Assembly (NCBI GenBank): GCA_000424365.1
Contig: AUJT01000006.1
Location: forward strand, 89,944-153,943
Direction: 5' to 3'
DNA: 64,000 nucleotides
From: Lachnospiraceae bacterium NK4A144
GTDB taxonomy: Bacteria > Bacillota > Clostridia > Lachnospirales > Lachnospiraceae
In this document: one piece after another, positions 27,319 through 35,802 of the stretch
Position numbering within the stretch: position 1 is the stretch's first letter
Layout: the number at the start of each line of letters is the position of its first letter
Notes under the pieces: model-generated
Told to the model about the DNA's origin: nothing
Databases searched by the model: none
The model's input: only the letters and a program-made list of their open reading frames with translations
Position numbers and translations under genes: made by a program

Positions 27319-27357
27319 TTGACTTTTATACAAGAATGCTCCAAAATGTATACAAGA
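27319..27357 (+). promoter_or_regulatory. Promoter of ispE-gntR with candidate GntR operator
   Basis: TTGACT at 27319, 17-base spacer, CAAAAT at 27342. TATACAAGA occurs twice, at 27327-27335 and 27349-27357 (22 bases apart), the second inside the palindrome TGTATACA. Such TNGTATACNA-like boxes are typical FadR/GntR operators, and a FadR-type GntR gene lies in this operon. Confidence 0.5.
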
Positions 27358-27445
27358 CTTTATACGTGAGACTGCGTCAGATCAGTCGTAACACAAACGG
27401 ACATCCGACAACATTTTGTTAGAAATGTTTATAGAGGAGATGGTA

Positions 27446-28315
27446 TTGAAACAGAAAGCATACGCCAAGATCAATCTGGGACTTGATATTGTCGGATTGC
27501 GCGAAGGAGACGGTTATCATCTGCTTCGTATGGTCATGCAGACATTAAAGCTCTGCGATTTCGTGACAGTAGAGAGTGTTCCCGGAAAATCAGGCATACA
27601 GACTCATACAGATAATGCTGATATCCCGGATGATAAGCATAATCTGGCATATCGTGCGGCAGCATTGCTGGCTGAAGAATTTCATATCGAGGATGGTATT
27701 GATATAACTATCGAAAAAAAGATCCCGGCAGAGGCAGGTCTTGCGGGAGGAAGTACAGATGCGGCAGCAGTTCTCAGGGCAGTAAATGAAGTATTTGGCC
27801 TGGGGCTTACTGCAGAAGAACTTATGGAAAGAGGCGTGCGTCTCGGTGCCGATGTTCCGTACTGCATTGTCGGAGGCACAAAGCTTGCTGAGGGTATCGG
27901 AGAGAAGCTTACAGAGGTGGATCCGCCGCTTCGTGAATGCGGCGTGCTGTTAGTTAAGCCGCCGGAAGGTGCATCTACACAGGAAGTTTATCGTGACTAT
28001 GATAGAAGCGAGCATAGTTATCATCCTGACATTGACGGTATCCTGACAGCTATCAGGACAGACGACTATGACAGTGTCTGCCGTCTGCTTGGCAACGTGC
28101 TTGAGGATGTTACTATCCCGAAGGTGCCGGTGATCGGCGAGATAAAGAAATTTCTTCAGAAAGAAGGAGCGGATGGTGTTCTGATGAGCGGAAGCGGTTC
28201 AACCGTATTTGCGCTTTTTGGAAATAAAGATAGATTGGCAGAGGCTGCGAAGGCAGCAAAAGCCGAATTTCCGGATGCGGCGGTCATACAGACGGAAACA
28301 ATAAGCAATATCTGA
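27446..28315 (+). CDS. ispE: 4-diphosphocytidyl-2-C-methyl-D-erythritol kinase
   Basis: Non-mevalonate isoprenoid pathway kinase of the GHMP family. 289 residues from TTG 27446, chosen because AGAGGAG lies 6 bases upstream and the product then begins KQKAYAKINLGLD, the family N-terminus; the frame is open upstream to 27416. ATP-binding GHMP motif PAEAGLAGGSTDAAA and C-terminal MSGSGSTVFALF are clear. First gene of an operon with gntR and a DUF1934 gene. Confidence 0.93.
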   Translation: MKQKAYAKINLGLDIVGLREGDGYHLLRMVMQTLKLCDFVTVESVPGKSGIQTHTDNADIPDDKHNLAYRAAALLAEEFHIEDGIDITIEKKIPAEAGLAGGSTDAAAVLRAVNEVFGLGLTAEELMERGVRLGADVPYCIVGGTKLAEGIGEKLTEVDPPLRECGVLLVKPPEGASTQEVYRDYDRSEHSYHPDIDGILTAIRTDDYDSVCRLLGNVLEDVTIPKVPVIGEIKKFLQKEGADGVLMSGSGSTVFALFGNKDRLAEAAKAAKAEFPDAAVIQTETISNI

Positions 28316-28372
28316 AACCATCGGAATACGGTGTAAACCGGGAAAACAATACAGAAAAGGGGAGCTACAGAA

Positions 28373-29080
28373 ATGAGTAATTATTCAACGTATCAGGACA
28401 AACAGAATGAGGCATTTCTTACGTTAAGAGATACCGTGTTCAATCAGCTCAGACTTCAGATCCTTCACGGTGAGCTGAAGCCGGGTGAGAGACTGATGGA
28501 AGTGGCACTGGCTGAGAGACTGGGTGTTTCACGTACACCGGTACGTGAAGCGATCCGTATGCTTGAGCAGGAAGGTCTTGCAGTACTTCTGCCGCGTCGT
28601 GGTGCTCATGTAGCAAGTATCGATAATAAGCAGCTTGAGGATATGCTTGAGGCAAGACGTACACTTGAGACATTTACAGTAAATGCGGCTTGCAGCCATA
28701 TTACAAAGGCACAGCTCGCAGAGCTTCGTCAGCTCAATGCAAAGTTCAGAGAAGCTGTAGAGAGCAAGGATGTTGTTGCGATCGCTGATACAGACTTTAT
28801 CTTCCACGAAGCTATTGCTAAGGATTCGGGAAATGAGCGTATCACAGAGATACTTCAGCACCTTAAGGAGCAGCTTTTCCGTTATAATTATGAGTATCTT
28901 AAGGATACAAAGGATCACAGACATCTGATCGATGAGCATGAAGCTATCTGTGATGCATTTGAGATAGGTGAGAATAATACCGCTGTTGAGATCATCAAGA
29001 TGCACATTGACAATCAGGAACTCGGTATTTATTATCATCTCGAGCAGGAAGAAAAAGAAAAGCAGAAGAAAAAGCGCTGA
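28373..29080 (+). CDS. GntR-family regulator, FadR/FCD subfamily
   Basis: 235 residues. Winged helix at ~17-85 (GELKPGERLMEVALAERLGVSR, TPVREAIRMLEQEGL), then an all-helical FCD ligand domain (~95-220) with the metal-binding pattern D...H (DTDFIFHEAI) and later H residues (DEHEAI, MHIDNQ). A highly charged Lys-rich tail ends the protein. The FCD domain senses small organic acids in known members; the ligand here is not known. Probably controls its own operon. Confidence 0.9.
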   Translation: MSNYSTYQDKQNEAFLTLRDTVFNQLRLQILHGELKPGERLMEVALAERLGVSRTPVREAIRMLEQEGLAVLLPRRGAHVASIDNKQLEDMLEARRTLETFTVNAACSHITKAQLAELRQLNAKFREAVESKDVVAIADTDFIFHEAIAKDSGNERITEILQHLKEQLFRYNYEYLKDTKDHRHLIDEHEAICDAFEIGENNTAVEIIKMHIDNQELGIYYHLEQEEKEKQKKKR

Positions 29081-29112
29081 ATGCCGTCCGGCATCCGGTG
29101 CCGGAGGAATAT

Positions 29113-29535
29113 ATGACAGAAGAAGTGCTGGTCAGCATCCGTGGATTTCAGTTTGGCGGAGATAATGGCGAGGACTCGGTTGAGATCGTCACTAACGGCA
29201 AGTACAAAAAGAAGGGTACAAAGGGATATCTTCGTTTTGAGCAGTTTGAAGAAGATGAAGGTATGACAAAAAATATCCTGTCATTTGAAGAAGGAACTGT
29301 TTCATTGACCCGACGGGGTGCTTCCCAGCTGCATATGAGTTTTCTTACAGGAAAGAAAACCCTTACCAGCTACGGAACTCCTTTCGGGGAAATTGTGATG
29401 GGACTGGATACAAAGAAGATCCGTATTGAAGAATCGGAAAATGAGATACGGGTCGTTATTAACTATGCCATGGATATGAACTATGAATATCTTACGGATT
29501 GTGAGTTAACGGTTCTGATAACGCCAAGAGTATGA
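29113..29535 (+). CDS. DUF1934 domain protein (YwiB-like beta-barrel)
   Basis: 140 residues from ATG 29113 with RBS GGAGGA; the frame starts slightly earlier without RBS. It matches DUF1934: N-terminal beta strands with VLVSIRGFQ, SYGTPFGEIVMGLDTKKI and closing NYAMDMNYEYLTDCELTVLI. Small cytoplasmic lipocalin-like barrel of unknown function found widely in Firmicutes. Third gene of the ispE-gntR unit, followed by a terminator. Confidence 0.82.
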   Translation: MTEEVLVSIRGFQFGGDNGEDSVEIVTNGKYKKKGTKGYLRFEQFEEDEGMTKNILSFEEGTVSLTRRGASQLHMSFLTGKKTLTSYGTPFGEIVMGLDTKKIRIEESENEIRVVINYAMDMNYEYLTDCELTVLITPRV

Positions 29536-29540
29536 AAAAA

Positions 29541-29565
29541 GCACCCCTTGTGGGGTGCCTTTTTT
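29541..29565 (+). terminator. Intrinsic terminator
   Basis: GCACCCC / GGGGTGC stem with a TTGT loop and six T. It also serves as the convergent end for the gene at 29564. Confidence 0.92.
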
Positions 29566-30046
29566 ATAGCGGCTTTGCGCCTGCTTTCTTCTGAAGTTCT
29601 TCTTTCCACTGAGCGAACTTTGACTTTTTCTTTGGCGGTTCACTGGAAATGCTGTTTCCGCGGAGTCCCTTTACGCTTGTGATGTAAAGACCGCTTACGG
29701 TTGCCTTAACTTCTTTCTTTACCGGGATGGAATCAAAGATCTTATCATCACAGATAAAGCTCATGATCTGCGGACCAACCTTTCCCTTTACGATGGGAAC
29801 CTTGGAACCACGGAGAAGTTTCGGTGTCTGCTGAACTACGATATCCGGAAGACCGGCATCTTTAAGCTTCATACGCTTTTTGTCAATGATCAGCATGGTG
29901 ACATTTTGCTTTGCTGCATCGATTGCGGCCTGCTGCTCTTCCTGTTTTTTCTGGGCTTTACGGCCAAGGATATAGAGAACAATCAGTGCAATGATGAGAA
30001 TTGCAAGGATTACGAGTAATACGATGGTGACGGGATGTAACTGCAA
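29564..30046 (-). CDS. Single-pass membrane protein of unknown function
   Basis: 160 residues, taking TTG at 30046 as start because AGGAGG lies 8 bases upstream. N-terminal TM (VTIVLLVILAILIIALIVLYI) with a Lys/Gln-rich stretch after it, then a ~105-residue cytoplasmic part (SKVPIVKGKVGPQIMSFICD, KKEVKATVSGLYI). A Lys-rich tail ends the protein. No family recognised; the layout recalls YajC-size proteins but the motifs do not match. Confidence 0.6.
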   Translation of the reverse strand: MQLHPVTIVLLVILAILIIALIVLYILGRKAQKKQEEQQAAIDAAKQNVTMLIIDKKRMKLKDAGLPDIVVQQTPKLLRGSKVPIVKGKVGPQIMSFICDDKIFDSIPVKKEVKATVSGLYITSVKGLRGNSISSEPPKKKSKFAQWKEELQKKAGAKPL

Positions 30047-30241
30047 TTTCACTTCCTCCTGAAAAGCTATAAATAACAGACGATACAAAACATTATACAG
30101 AAATCGTCTGTATACCATATAAGAATATACCATTAATTTCCTATGGAATCAATTCAAAACCGCTTAATGCTTTATAGAAGCGTAGATTTGTGTTATAAAT
30201 ATTAGTAAGTTTGTTTAAAAAAACAAAAGGAGTCAATGATT

Positions 30242-31336
30242 ATGAAGCGAGCAGCAGTTTATTTCGGCGCTGCATTACTTGCGACAGTTTTTCTTGCCGG
30301 TTGTGAGAAATCCGGAGAAGACAAACTGAGTAAGATCGATGCAAAAAAGTATGTGACACTTGGCGAATACAAGGGGCTGGAAGTAACTATCAATGATACA
30401 ACTGTTTCTGAGGAAGAAGTTGACGAAGCAGTTAAGAGTGCGCTTTCCGCAAAAGCGACAAAAGAACCGGTGACTGATCGTGCGGTCCAGGATTCGGACA
30501 CAGTTAATATCGACTATGTCGGAAAAAAGGATGGCGTGGCATTTGATGGTGGTACAGCAGCCGGTTATGATCTTACTATCGGAAGTCATACATTTATCGA
30601 TGGCTTTGAAGATGGGCTCATTGGCGCAAAGATTGGAGAGAAGCGTACACTGAATCTCACATTTCCTGAGAATTATTCATCAGAGGAGCTTGCAGGAAAG
30701 GCTGTTACCTTTGACGTGACCGTTAATTCCATCAGCGCAAATGTAGTTCCGGAACTTACCGATGATGTAGCTAAGGAACTTGACAGCACAGTAAGCACTG
30801 CAGACGAGTATGTACAGAAAAAACGTGAGAGCCTTGAAAAGTCAAAGAGCGATGCTGCAAAGTCAGCTGCCTTTGCAGATCTTCTGACACAGGTTCAGGA
30901 GAAATCAACCATCGTTTCCGGTGATGAGATCCCGAAGTGGCTTGTAGAAAAGAATGTTGAGACTGAAAAGAAGGGCTTTGAAGCAAGCCTCACGATGTAT
31001 GGTCTCGATATGGAAACATATCTGAAGCAGTATGGCATGACCGAAGACGAGTTTAATACTCAGGTAAAGGAATATGCGGCAACCGAAGCTCAGCAGCAGC
31101 TCCTTGTGGAAGCGCTTGCCCAGGCTGAAAATATAAAACTCGATGCTGAGTATGTCGAAACAAAATTAAAAGAAGATGCTGAAAAATACGGCTATGATGA
31201 CGTAGAGACCTTTAAGAAGATGCTTTCAAGTCAGGGTGCAGCAGATACATACAGGATCACTCTTCTGTCAGAGCTTGTTGAAGATATGCTGCTTAAGAAT
31301 GCAAAGGTCACCAATCCGGAGATGATCAACTGGTAA
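30242..31336 (+). CDS. Trigger-factor-like FKBP lipoprotein (extracytoplasmic peptidyl-prolyl isomerase)
   Basis: 364 residues from ATG 30242 (9 bases after AAAGGAG; ATG 30236 is too close). Lipobox FLAGC. An FKBP domain at ~85-175 has VNIDYVGKKDG, FIDGFEDGLIGAKIGEKR and VTFDVTVNSI, followed by a trigger-factor C-terminal helical chaperone region (~180-360). The ribosome-binding N-domain of true trigger factor is missing. It probably folds exported proteins at the outer face of the membrane. Confidence 0.87.
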   Translation: MKRAAVYFGAALLATVFLAGCEKSGEDKLSKIDAKKYVTLGEYKGLEVTINDTTVSEEEVDEAVKSALSAKATKEPVTDRAVQDSDTVNIDYVGKKDGVAFDGGTAAGYDLTIGSHTFIDGFEDGLIGAKIGEKRTLNLTFPENYSSEELAGKAVTFDVTVNSISANVVPELTDDVAKELDSTVSTADEYVQKKRESLEKSKSDAAKSAAFADLLTQVQEKSTIVSGDEIPKWLVEKNVETEKKGFEASLTMYGLDMETYLKQYGMTEDEFNTQVKEYAATEAQQQLLVEALAQAENIKLDAEYVETKLKEDAEKYGYDDVETFKKMLSSQGAADTYRITLLSELVEDMLLKNAKVTNPEMINW

Positions 31337-31429
31337 GTTGAGACCAAGCAGGTACATAAAGGCAATTTTGCCTTTAATATGCTGCCGAATGAACGCAGCA
31401 CAGATAGAATATTAAGGAGAAAATTTACA

Positions 31430-32824
31430 ATGGAAAAACTGGTAGAGGTTCGGGAGTTATTCCGCAACACAGAGAAGTATATCGATCAGGTTATTACAGT
31501 AGGCGGATGGATCCGTTCAAACCGTGATTCCAAAACTTTTGGATTTGCAGTGATCAGCGATGGTACATTCTTTAACACACTGCAGATCGTTTATCATGAT
31601 AAGCTCGCAAACTTTCAGGAGATCGCAAAGCTCAATATCGGCGCGGCAATAATCGCAAAGGGTAAGCTTGTAGCTACTCCGGATGCAAAGCAGCCTTTTG
31701 AGATCCAGGCAGATGAGATCCTTGTTGAGGGCCCTTCAACACCGGATTATCCTATCCAGAATAAGCGTCATACACTGGAGTATCTCCGTACTGTTTCTCA
31801 TCTGAGACCCAGAACAAATACTTTCCAGGCTACATTCAGAGTACGTTCTCTCATTGCATACGCTATCCACAGATTTTTCCAGGAGAGAGATTTTGTATAC
31901 GTACACACTCCCCTTATAACAGCATCTGATGCTGAGGGAGCTGGAGAAATGTTCCAGGTAACAACTCTTCCGCTTGAGAACGCACCTAAGACAGAGGATG
32001 GAAGCATCGACTACTCTGAGGATTTCTTTGGAAAGCACACAAGCCTTACAGTATCAGGTCAGCTGAACGGTGAGACATTTGCTCAGGCATTTAGAAATAT
32101 TTATACATTCGGACCTACATTCCGTGCAGAAAACTCCAATACAACCAGACATGCTGCTGAGTTCTGGATGATCGAGCCTGAGATCGCATTTGCAGATCTT
32201 GAGGATGACATGCAGCTTGCTGAGGACATGCTTAAGTATGTCATTAAGTACGTAATGGATAATGCTCCGGAAGAAATGGAGTTCTTCAATAAGTTTATCG
32301 ACAAGGGACTTATTGAGCGTCTGAACCATGTACTTAACTCTGATTTTGGCCGTGTAACCTATACAGAGGCTATCGAGCTTCTTGAGAAGCACAATGATAA
32401 GTTTGAATACAAGGTATCATGGGGTGTAGATCTCCAGACAGAGCATGAGAGATACCTTACAGAGCAGATCTTTAAGAGACCGGTATTCGTAACAGATTAT
32501 CCGAAGGAGATCAAGGCATTCTATATGAAGCTCAATCCGGATGGAAAGACTGTTGCTGCTATGGACTGCCTCGTACCGGGTATCGGTGAGATCATCGGTG
32601 GTTCTCAGAGAGAAGATGACTATGCAAAGCTCAAGGAGAGGATCGAGGAGCTTGGAATGGACGAGAGCCAGTATGGATTCTACATGGATCTCAGAAAGTA
32701 CGGTTCAACCCGTCATGCCGGCTTCGGACTTGGATTTGAAAGAGCAGTAATGTACATCACAGGTATGGAAAATATCCGTGACGTGCTTCCTTTCCCGAGA
32801 ACAGTAGGAACCTGCGAGCTGTAA
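31430..32824 (+). CDS. asnS: Asparaginyl-tRNA synthetase
   Basis: 464 residues from ATG 31430 (RBS AAGGAG). OB-fold anticodon-binding domain first ([12 protein letters not shown]), then the class II catalytic core: motif 2 [21 protein letters not shown] is split by family consensus around FRAE...R..EF, and motif 3 [12 protein letters not shown]. The SNTTRH pattern distinguishes AsnRS from AspRS. No T-box-like leader is visible in the ~90 bases upstream. Confidence 0.95.
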   Translation: MEKLVEVRELFRNTEKYIDQVITVGGWIRSNRDSKTFGFAVISDGTFFNTLQIVYHDKLANFQEIAKLNIGAAIIAKGKLVATPDAKQPFEIQADEILVEGPSTPDYPIQNKRHTLEYLRTVSHLRPRTNTFQATFRVRSLIAYAIHRFFQERDFVYVHTPLITASDAEGAGEMFQVTTLPLENAPKTEDGSIDYSEDFFGKHTSLTVSGQLNGETFAQAFRNIYTFGPTFRAENSNTTRHAAEFWMIEPEIAFADLEDDMQLAEDMLKYVIKYVMDNAPEEMEFFNKFIDKGLIERLNHVLNSDFGRVTYTEAIELLEKHNDKFEYKVSWGVDLQTEHERYLTEQIFKRPVFVTDYPKEIKAFYMKLNPDGKTVAAMDCLVPGIGEIIGGSQREDDYAKLKERIEELGMDESQYGFYMDLRKYGSTRHAGFGLGFERAVMYITGMENIRDVLPFPRTVGTCEL

Positions 32825-32868
32825 TGTCATGACGACAGGGGTATAAACGAGTAAAGGGTGCTGTGGAG

Positions 32869-34221
32869 ATGAAATTCAGAAGAATACTATGCGTTATGCT
32901 GACCGGACTGTTAACGGTCGGACTCACAGTAAATGCAGCGGCAGCAAAATCCACAAGCCAGATCAAGAAAGAACAGCAGCAATCCCAAAAGAACCTTGAG
33001 GAGGCCGAAAACAAGGCCTCCGATATCAAAGGGGAAAGAGATGCTGCACAGGCAGAAGTGGACGAATCGCAGAAGCAGTTAGTCCAGATACTTGCAAGTG
33101 TGGACATAGTAGAGAGTGAAATAGATAGTAAGTCAAAAGCTGCCGATGAAGCTAAAGAACAGTATGATAAGGCTGTTGAAGAAGAAAAAGCCCAATATGA
33201 TGCAATGAAAAAGCGTATCCGCTACATGTATGAGCATGGGGGAGCGCAAAGTCAGTATCTGCAGCTTTTTCTTGAGTCATCAAGTTTTGCTGATGCACTG
33301 AATAGAGCCGGATATGCAGAGGAGCTTTATGAATACGATCAGAAGCTCCTTTCGACTTATCAGGAAAAAAAGCAGAACGTAAAAGAAAGTCAGGAAAAAC
33401 TCCAGACTGAGCTTGATGAGCTGACTGAGGTGAAAGATACCTATGAAGAACAGTCAGAAGAATTAAAGAGGACTATTGAAGAGCAGAAAGCCACAGTAGA
33501 AAACTTCAGCGAAAAGCTGGCAAGCGCTCAGGCAGAAGCAAAGAGCTACCGTGATGAGATAGCTAAGCAGAATGAGGAAATCCGTAAGATCGCTGAGGCA
33601 GAAGCAAAGGCTATTGCTGAAAAAAAGAAAAAGGAAGCAGAAGCTTTGGCAAAGAAAAAGGCAGAAGCAGAAGCTGCAAAGAAAGCTGCGGAAGCGGCTC
33701 AGAAAAAGGCTGCCGAAGAAGCTGCAAAAGAGGCATCAAAAGCTGCATCAGAGGCAGAACAGCATGACGATGGAGACTCTGATGAAGCCGGTGAAGATGA
33801 TGACGATGGCGGTTCCAATGGTGGTGGTTCCAATAACGGAGGCGGTTCGGGTTCCGGCGGAGGAAGCTCTTCCGGTTCGGCTACAGGAAACGAGATAGCA
33901 GCGTTTGCTCAGAAATTCCTCGGTAATCCGTATGTAGCGGGTGGAACAAGCCTTACGAACGGAACGGACTGTTCTGGATTTACAATGTCCGTATATGCTC
34001 ATTTTGGCTATAGCATACCTCGTACAAGCTACGCACAGCAGACAATAGGACGGGCAGTGTCATATTCTGAGGCACAGCCCGGAGATATCGTGTGCTACGC
34101 AGGACATGTGGGAATCTATGTAGGAAACGGAACGATATGCCATGCATCGACTCCTGCAACGGGAATCAAGCTCACGACAGCTACATACCGGCAGATTGTT
34201 ACCATAAGACGTGTAGTATAG
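32869..34221 (+). CDS. Secreted NlpC/P60 peptidoglycan hydrolase with PcsB-like coiled coil
   Basis: 450 residues (start ATG 32869; GTG 32863 also possible). Signal peptide to ~27 (VNAAAA), a long coiled coil with PcsB/CwlO features (~30-240; IRYMYEHGG, YLQLFLESSSFADALNR), an Ala/Lys/Glu-rich helix (~240-290), an Asp- then Gly/Ser-rich linker (~295-340) and a C-terminal NlpC/P60 domain with catalytic Cys368 (DCSGFT) and His413 (GHVGIY). Such hydrolases cut D-Glu-DAP stem peptides and are switched on by FtsEX through the coiled coil. Confidence 0.9.
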   Translation: MKFRRILCVMLTGLLTVGLTVNAAAAKSTSQIKKEQQQSQKNLEEAENKASDIKGERDAAQAEVDESQKQLVQILASVDIVESEIDSKSKAADEAKEQYDKAVEEEKAQYDAMKKRIRYMYEHGGAQSQYLQLFLESSSFADALNRAGYAEELYEYDQKLLSTYQEKKQNVKESQEKLQTELDELTEVKDTYEEQSEELKRTIEEQKATVENFSEKLASAQAEAKSYRDEIAKQNEEIRKIAEAEAKAIAEKKKKEAEALAKKKAEAEAAKKAAEAAQKKAAEEAAKEASKAASEAEQHDDGDSDEAGEDDDDGGSNGGGSNNGGGSGSGGGSSSGSATGNEIAAFAQKFLGNPYVAGGTSLTNGTDCSGFTMSVYAHFGYSIPRTSYAQQTIGRAVSYSEAQPGDIVCYAGHVGIYVGNGTICHASTPATGIKLTTATYRQIVTIRRVV

Positions 34222-34235
34222 GAAAGAGGGTACAA

Positions 34236-35528
34236 ATGACAGAAGGCGAAAAAATGTATGACCTCTGCGGAAGACTTTTTCCGATCTGCAGAAGCATAAC
34301 GGGAAACGGCGTCCGTGAAACATTTCGTATAATTCAGGCTGAGATACCTGATATTCCCATAGAGCTCCATGAGGTGCCGACAGGAACACAGGTCTTTGAC
34401 TGGACTGTTCCTAAGGAATGGAACATTAGAGACGCATATATTGAGACTCCTGACGGACGCAAAATATGTGAATTTAAGAAAAATAACCTTAATATCCTGC
34501 ATTATTCGGTACCGGTAGATGCAACGGTGAGTCTCTCGGAATTAAGGGAGCACATCACAACGCTTGAAGATCAGCCGGATCTCATTCCGTACGCATCCAG
34601 CTATTATAAGGAGCGATGGGGCTTCTGCATGGCGTATAACGAGCTTAAGAGCCTGCCGGAGGGGGATTATCATGTCTATATCGATTCAGAGCTAAAAGAC
34701 GGTTCTCTGACCTATGGACAGATACTTATACCCGGAAAATTTGATGAGGAGATCCTGTTTTCCAGTTATACCTGTCATCCGTCAATGGCAAATAACGAGT
34801 GCTCAGGACCGAGCCTCATAACAGCTCTTGCACGATATATAAAGGATATGCCTGAGCGCCGTTACACTTACAGACTGGTGCTCGCGCCGGAAACAATAGG
34901 TGCCATAACCTATATCAGCAGAAACTTAGATCACCTAAAGAGTCATGTACGCGCGGCATTTAACCTGACCTGCGTTGGCGATGACAGAACCTATTCCATC
35001 GTTCATTCCAGATATGGGGATACTCTCGCAGATAAGATACTCACAAATATCCTGAAGTATCATGATCCGGAATATTGTGATTATCCGTATACAGCGCGCG
35101 GCTCAGACGAGAGACAGTATCAGGCCCCGGGAGTTGATGTGCCGATGGTCTGCTTCTGCAGATCAAAGTATCATGTATATCCGGAATATCACACAAGCGC
35201 AGATAATATGGATCTTATCTCTCCTGCAGGACTTCAGGGTTCCTTCGATGTAATGAAAAAGGCGATCCATGCGTTGGAATACAACCGTTATTATAAAACT
35301 CAGACATTATGTGAACCACAGCTCGGAAAACGGGGGCTCGTTCCGACCATGTCCAGTAAGGAAACTTATAAATCCACGCTGGCACTGAAAGATCTGATAG
35401 CATACGCAGACGGCAGGAATGATCTGGTTGACATAAGTAACATTATCGGAGCACCGGTAGATATCCTGATCCCTCTTGTGGATCAGTTGATGGAGTGCAG
35501 GCTTTTCCGTGAGGTTGCCCACGACTGA
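34236..35528 (+). CDS. DUF4910 aminopeptidase-like protein
   Basis: 430 residues from ATG 34236 (RBS GGAAAGAGGG); a longer open frame reaching back to 34092 runs over the NlpC/P60 gene and is not used. It matches the DUF4910/DUF2172 group of M28-like metallopeptidases: zinc-ligand motifs SYTCHPSMANNECSG (~170-185), catalytic-Glu motif APETIGA, GSDERQY and EYHTSADN. A winged-helix-like C-terminal tail follows. Members are often found in surface-polysaccharide loci; here it stands alone after the peptidoglycan hydrolase. Confidence 0.82.
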   Translation: MTEGEKMYDLCGRLFPICRSITGNGVRETFRIIQAEIPDIPIELHEVPTGTQVFDWTVPKEWNIRDAYIETPDGRKICEFKKNNLNILHYSVPVDATVSLSELREHITTLEDQPDLIPYASSYYKERWGFCMAYNELKSLPEGDYHVYIDSELKDGSLTYGQILIPGKFDEEILFSSYTCHPSMANNECSGPSLITALARYIKDMPERRYTYRLVLAPETIGAITYISRNLDHLKSHVRAAFNLTCVGDDRTYSIVHSRYGDTLADKILTNILKYHDPEYCDYPYTARGSDERQYQAPGVDVPMVCFCRSKYHVYPEYHTSADNMDLISPAGLQGSFDVMKKAIHALEYNRYYKTQTLCEPQLGKRGLVPTMSSKETYKSTLALKDLIAYADGRNDLVDISNIIGAPVDILIPLVDQLMECRLFREVAHD

Positions 35529-35535
35529 GGCTTGT

Positions 35536-35617
35536 TATAATTCCCATATTCTTCGTTAAATCCGCTTATCGATGCCCACATCGATTGCGCGGCTTTGCCT
35601 CGAATATGTGAATTATA
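35536..35617. repeat. 82-bp nested palindrome (REP-like hairpin)
   Basis: Outer TATAATTC.../GAATTATA with ATATTC/GAATAT next, then AAATCCGC/GCGGCTTT-like arms, then ATCGATG / CATCGAT around a CCCA loop. It has the same CCCA apex as the palindrome at 19897-20002. Confidence 0.7.
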
Positions 35618-35651
35618 CCTGCGCCTTAATGTCAAATTTTTGTATTATGTT

Positions 35652-35697
35652 AAAAAGCAGTTTTGTTTGAAATTTATTTTCAGCAGAACTGCTTTTT
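35652..35697. terminator. Bidirectional hairpin
   Basis: Perfect 11-bp stem AAAAAGCAGTT / AACTGCTTTTT with a 24-base loop between the peptidase and the debranching-enzyme gene. Confidence 0.7.
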
Positions 35698-35802
35698 CTG
35701 ATTAAAGGAAAAGCAACAATTGCCGAAATAGATATAGAGACTAGGTGGATTTATGTTCAGAGGTTTGCCGAAAAATGGTCAGTGAGTGAAAAGGGGATTA
35801 TC

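Noticed and set aside
31337..31429. Possible T-box leader before asnS
   Set aside because: The gap is too short and lacks a T-box-like sequence or a terminator/antiterminator pair.
34092..34235. N-terminal extension of the DUF4910 frame overlapping the NlpC/P60 gene
   Set aside because: It overlaps a well-supported catalytic domain in another frame, and ATG 34236 has a proper ribosome site.
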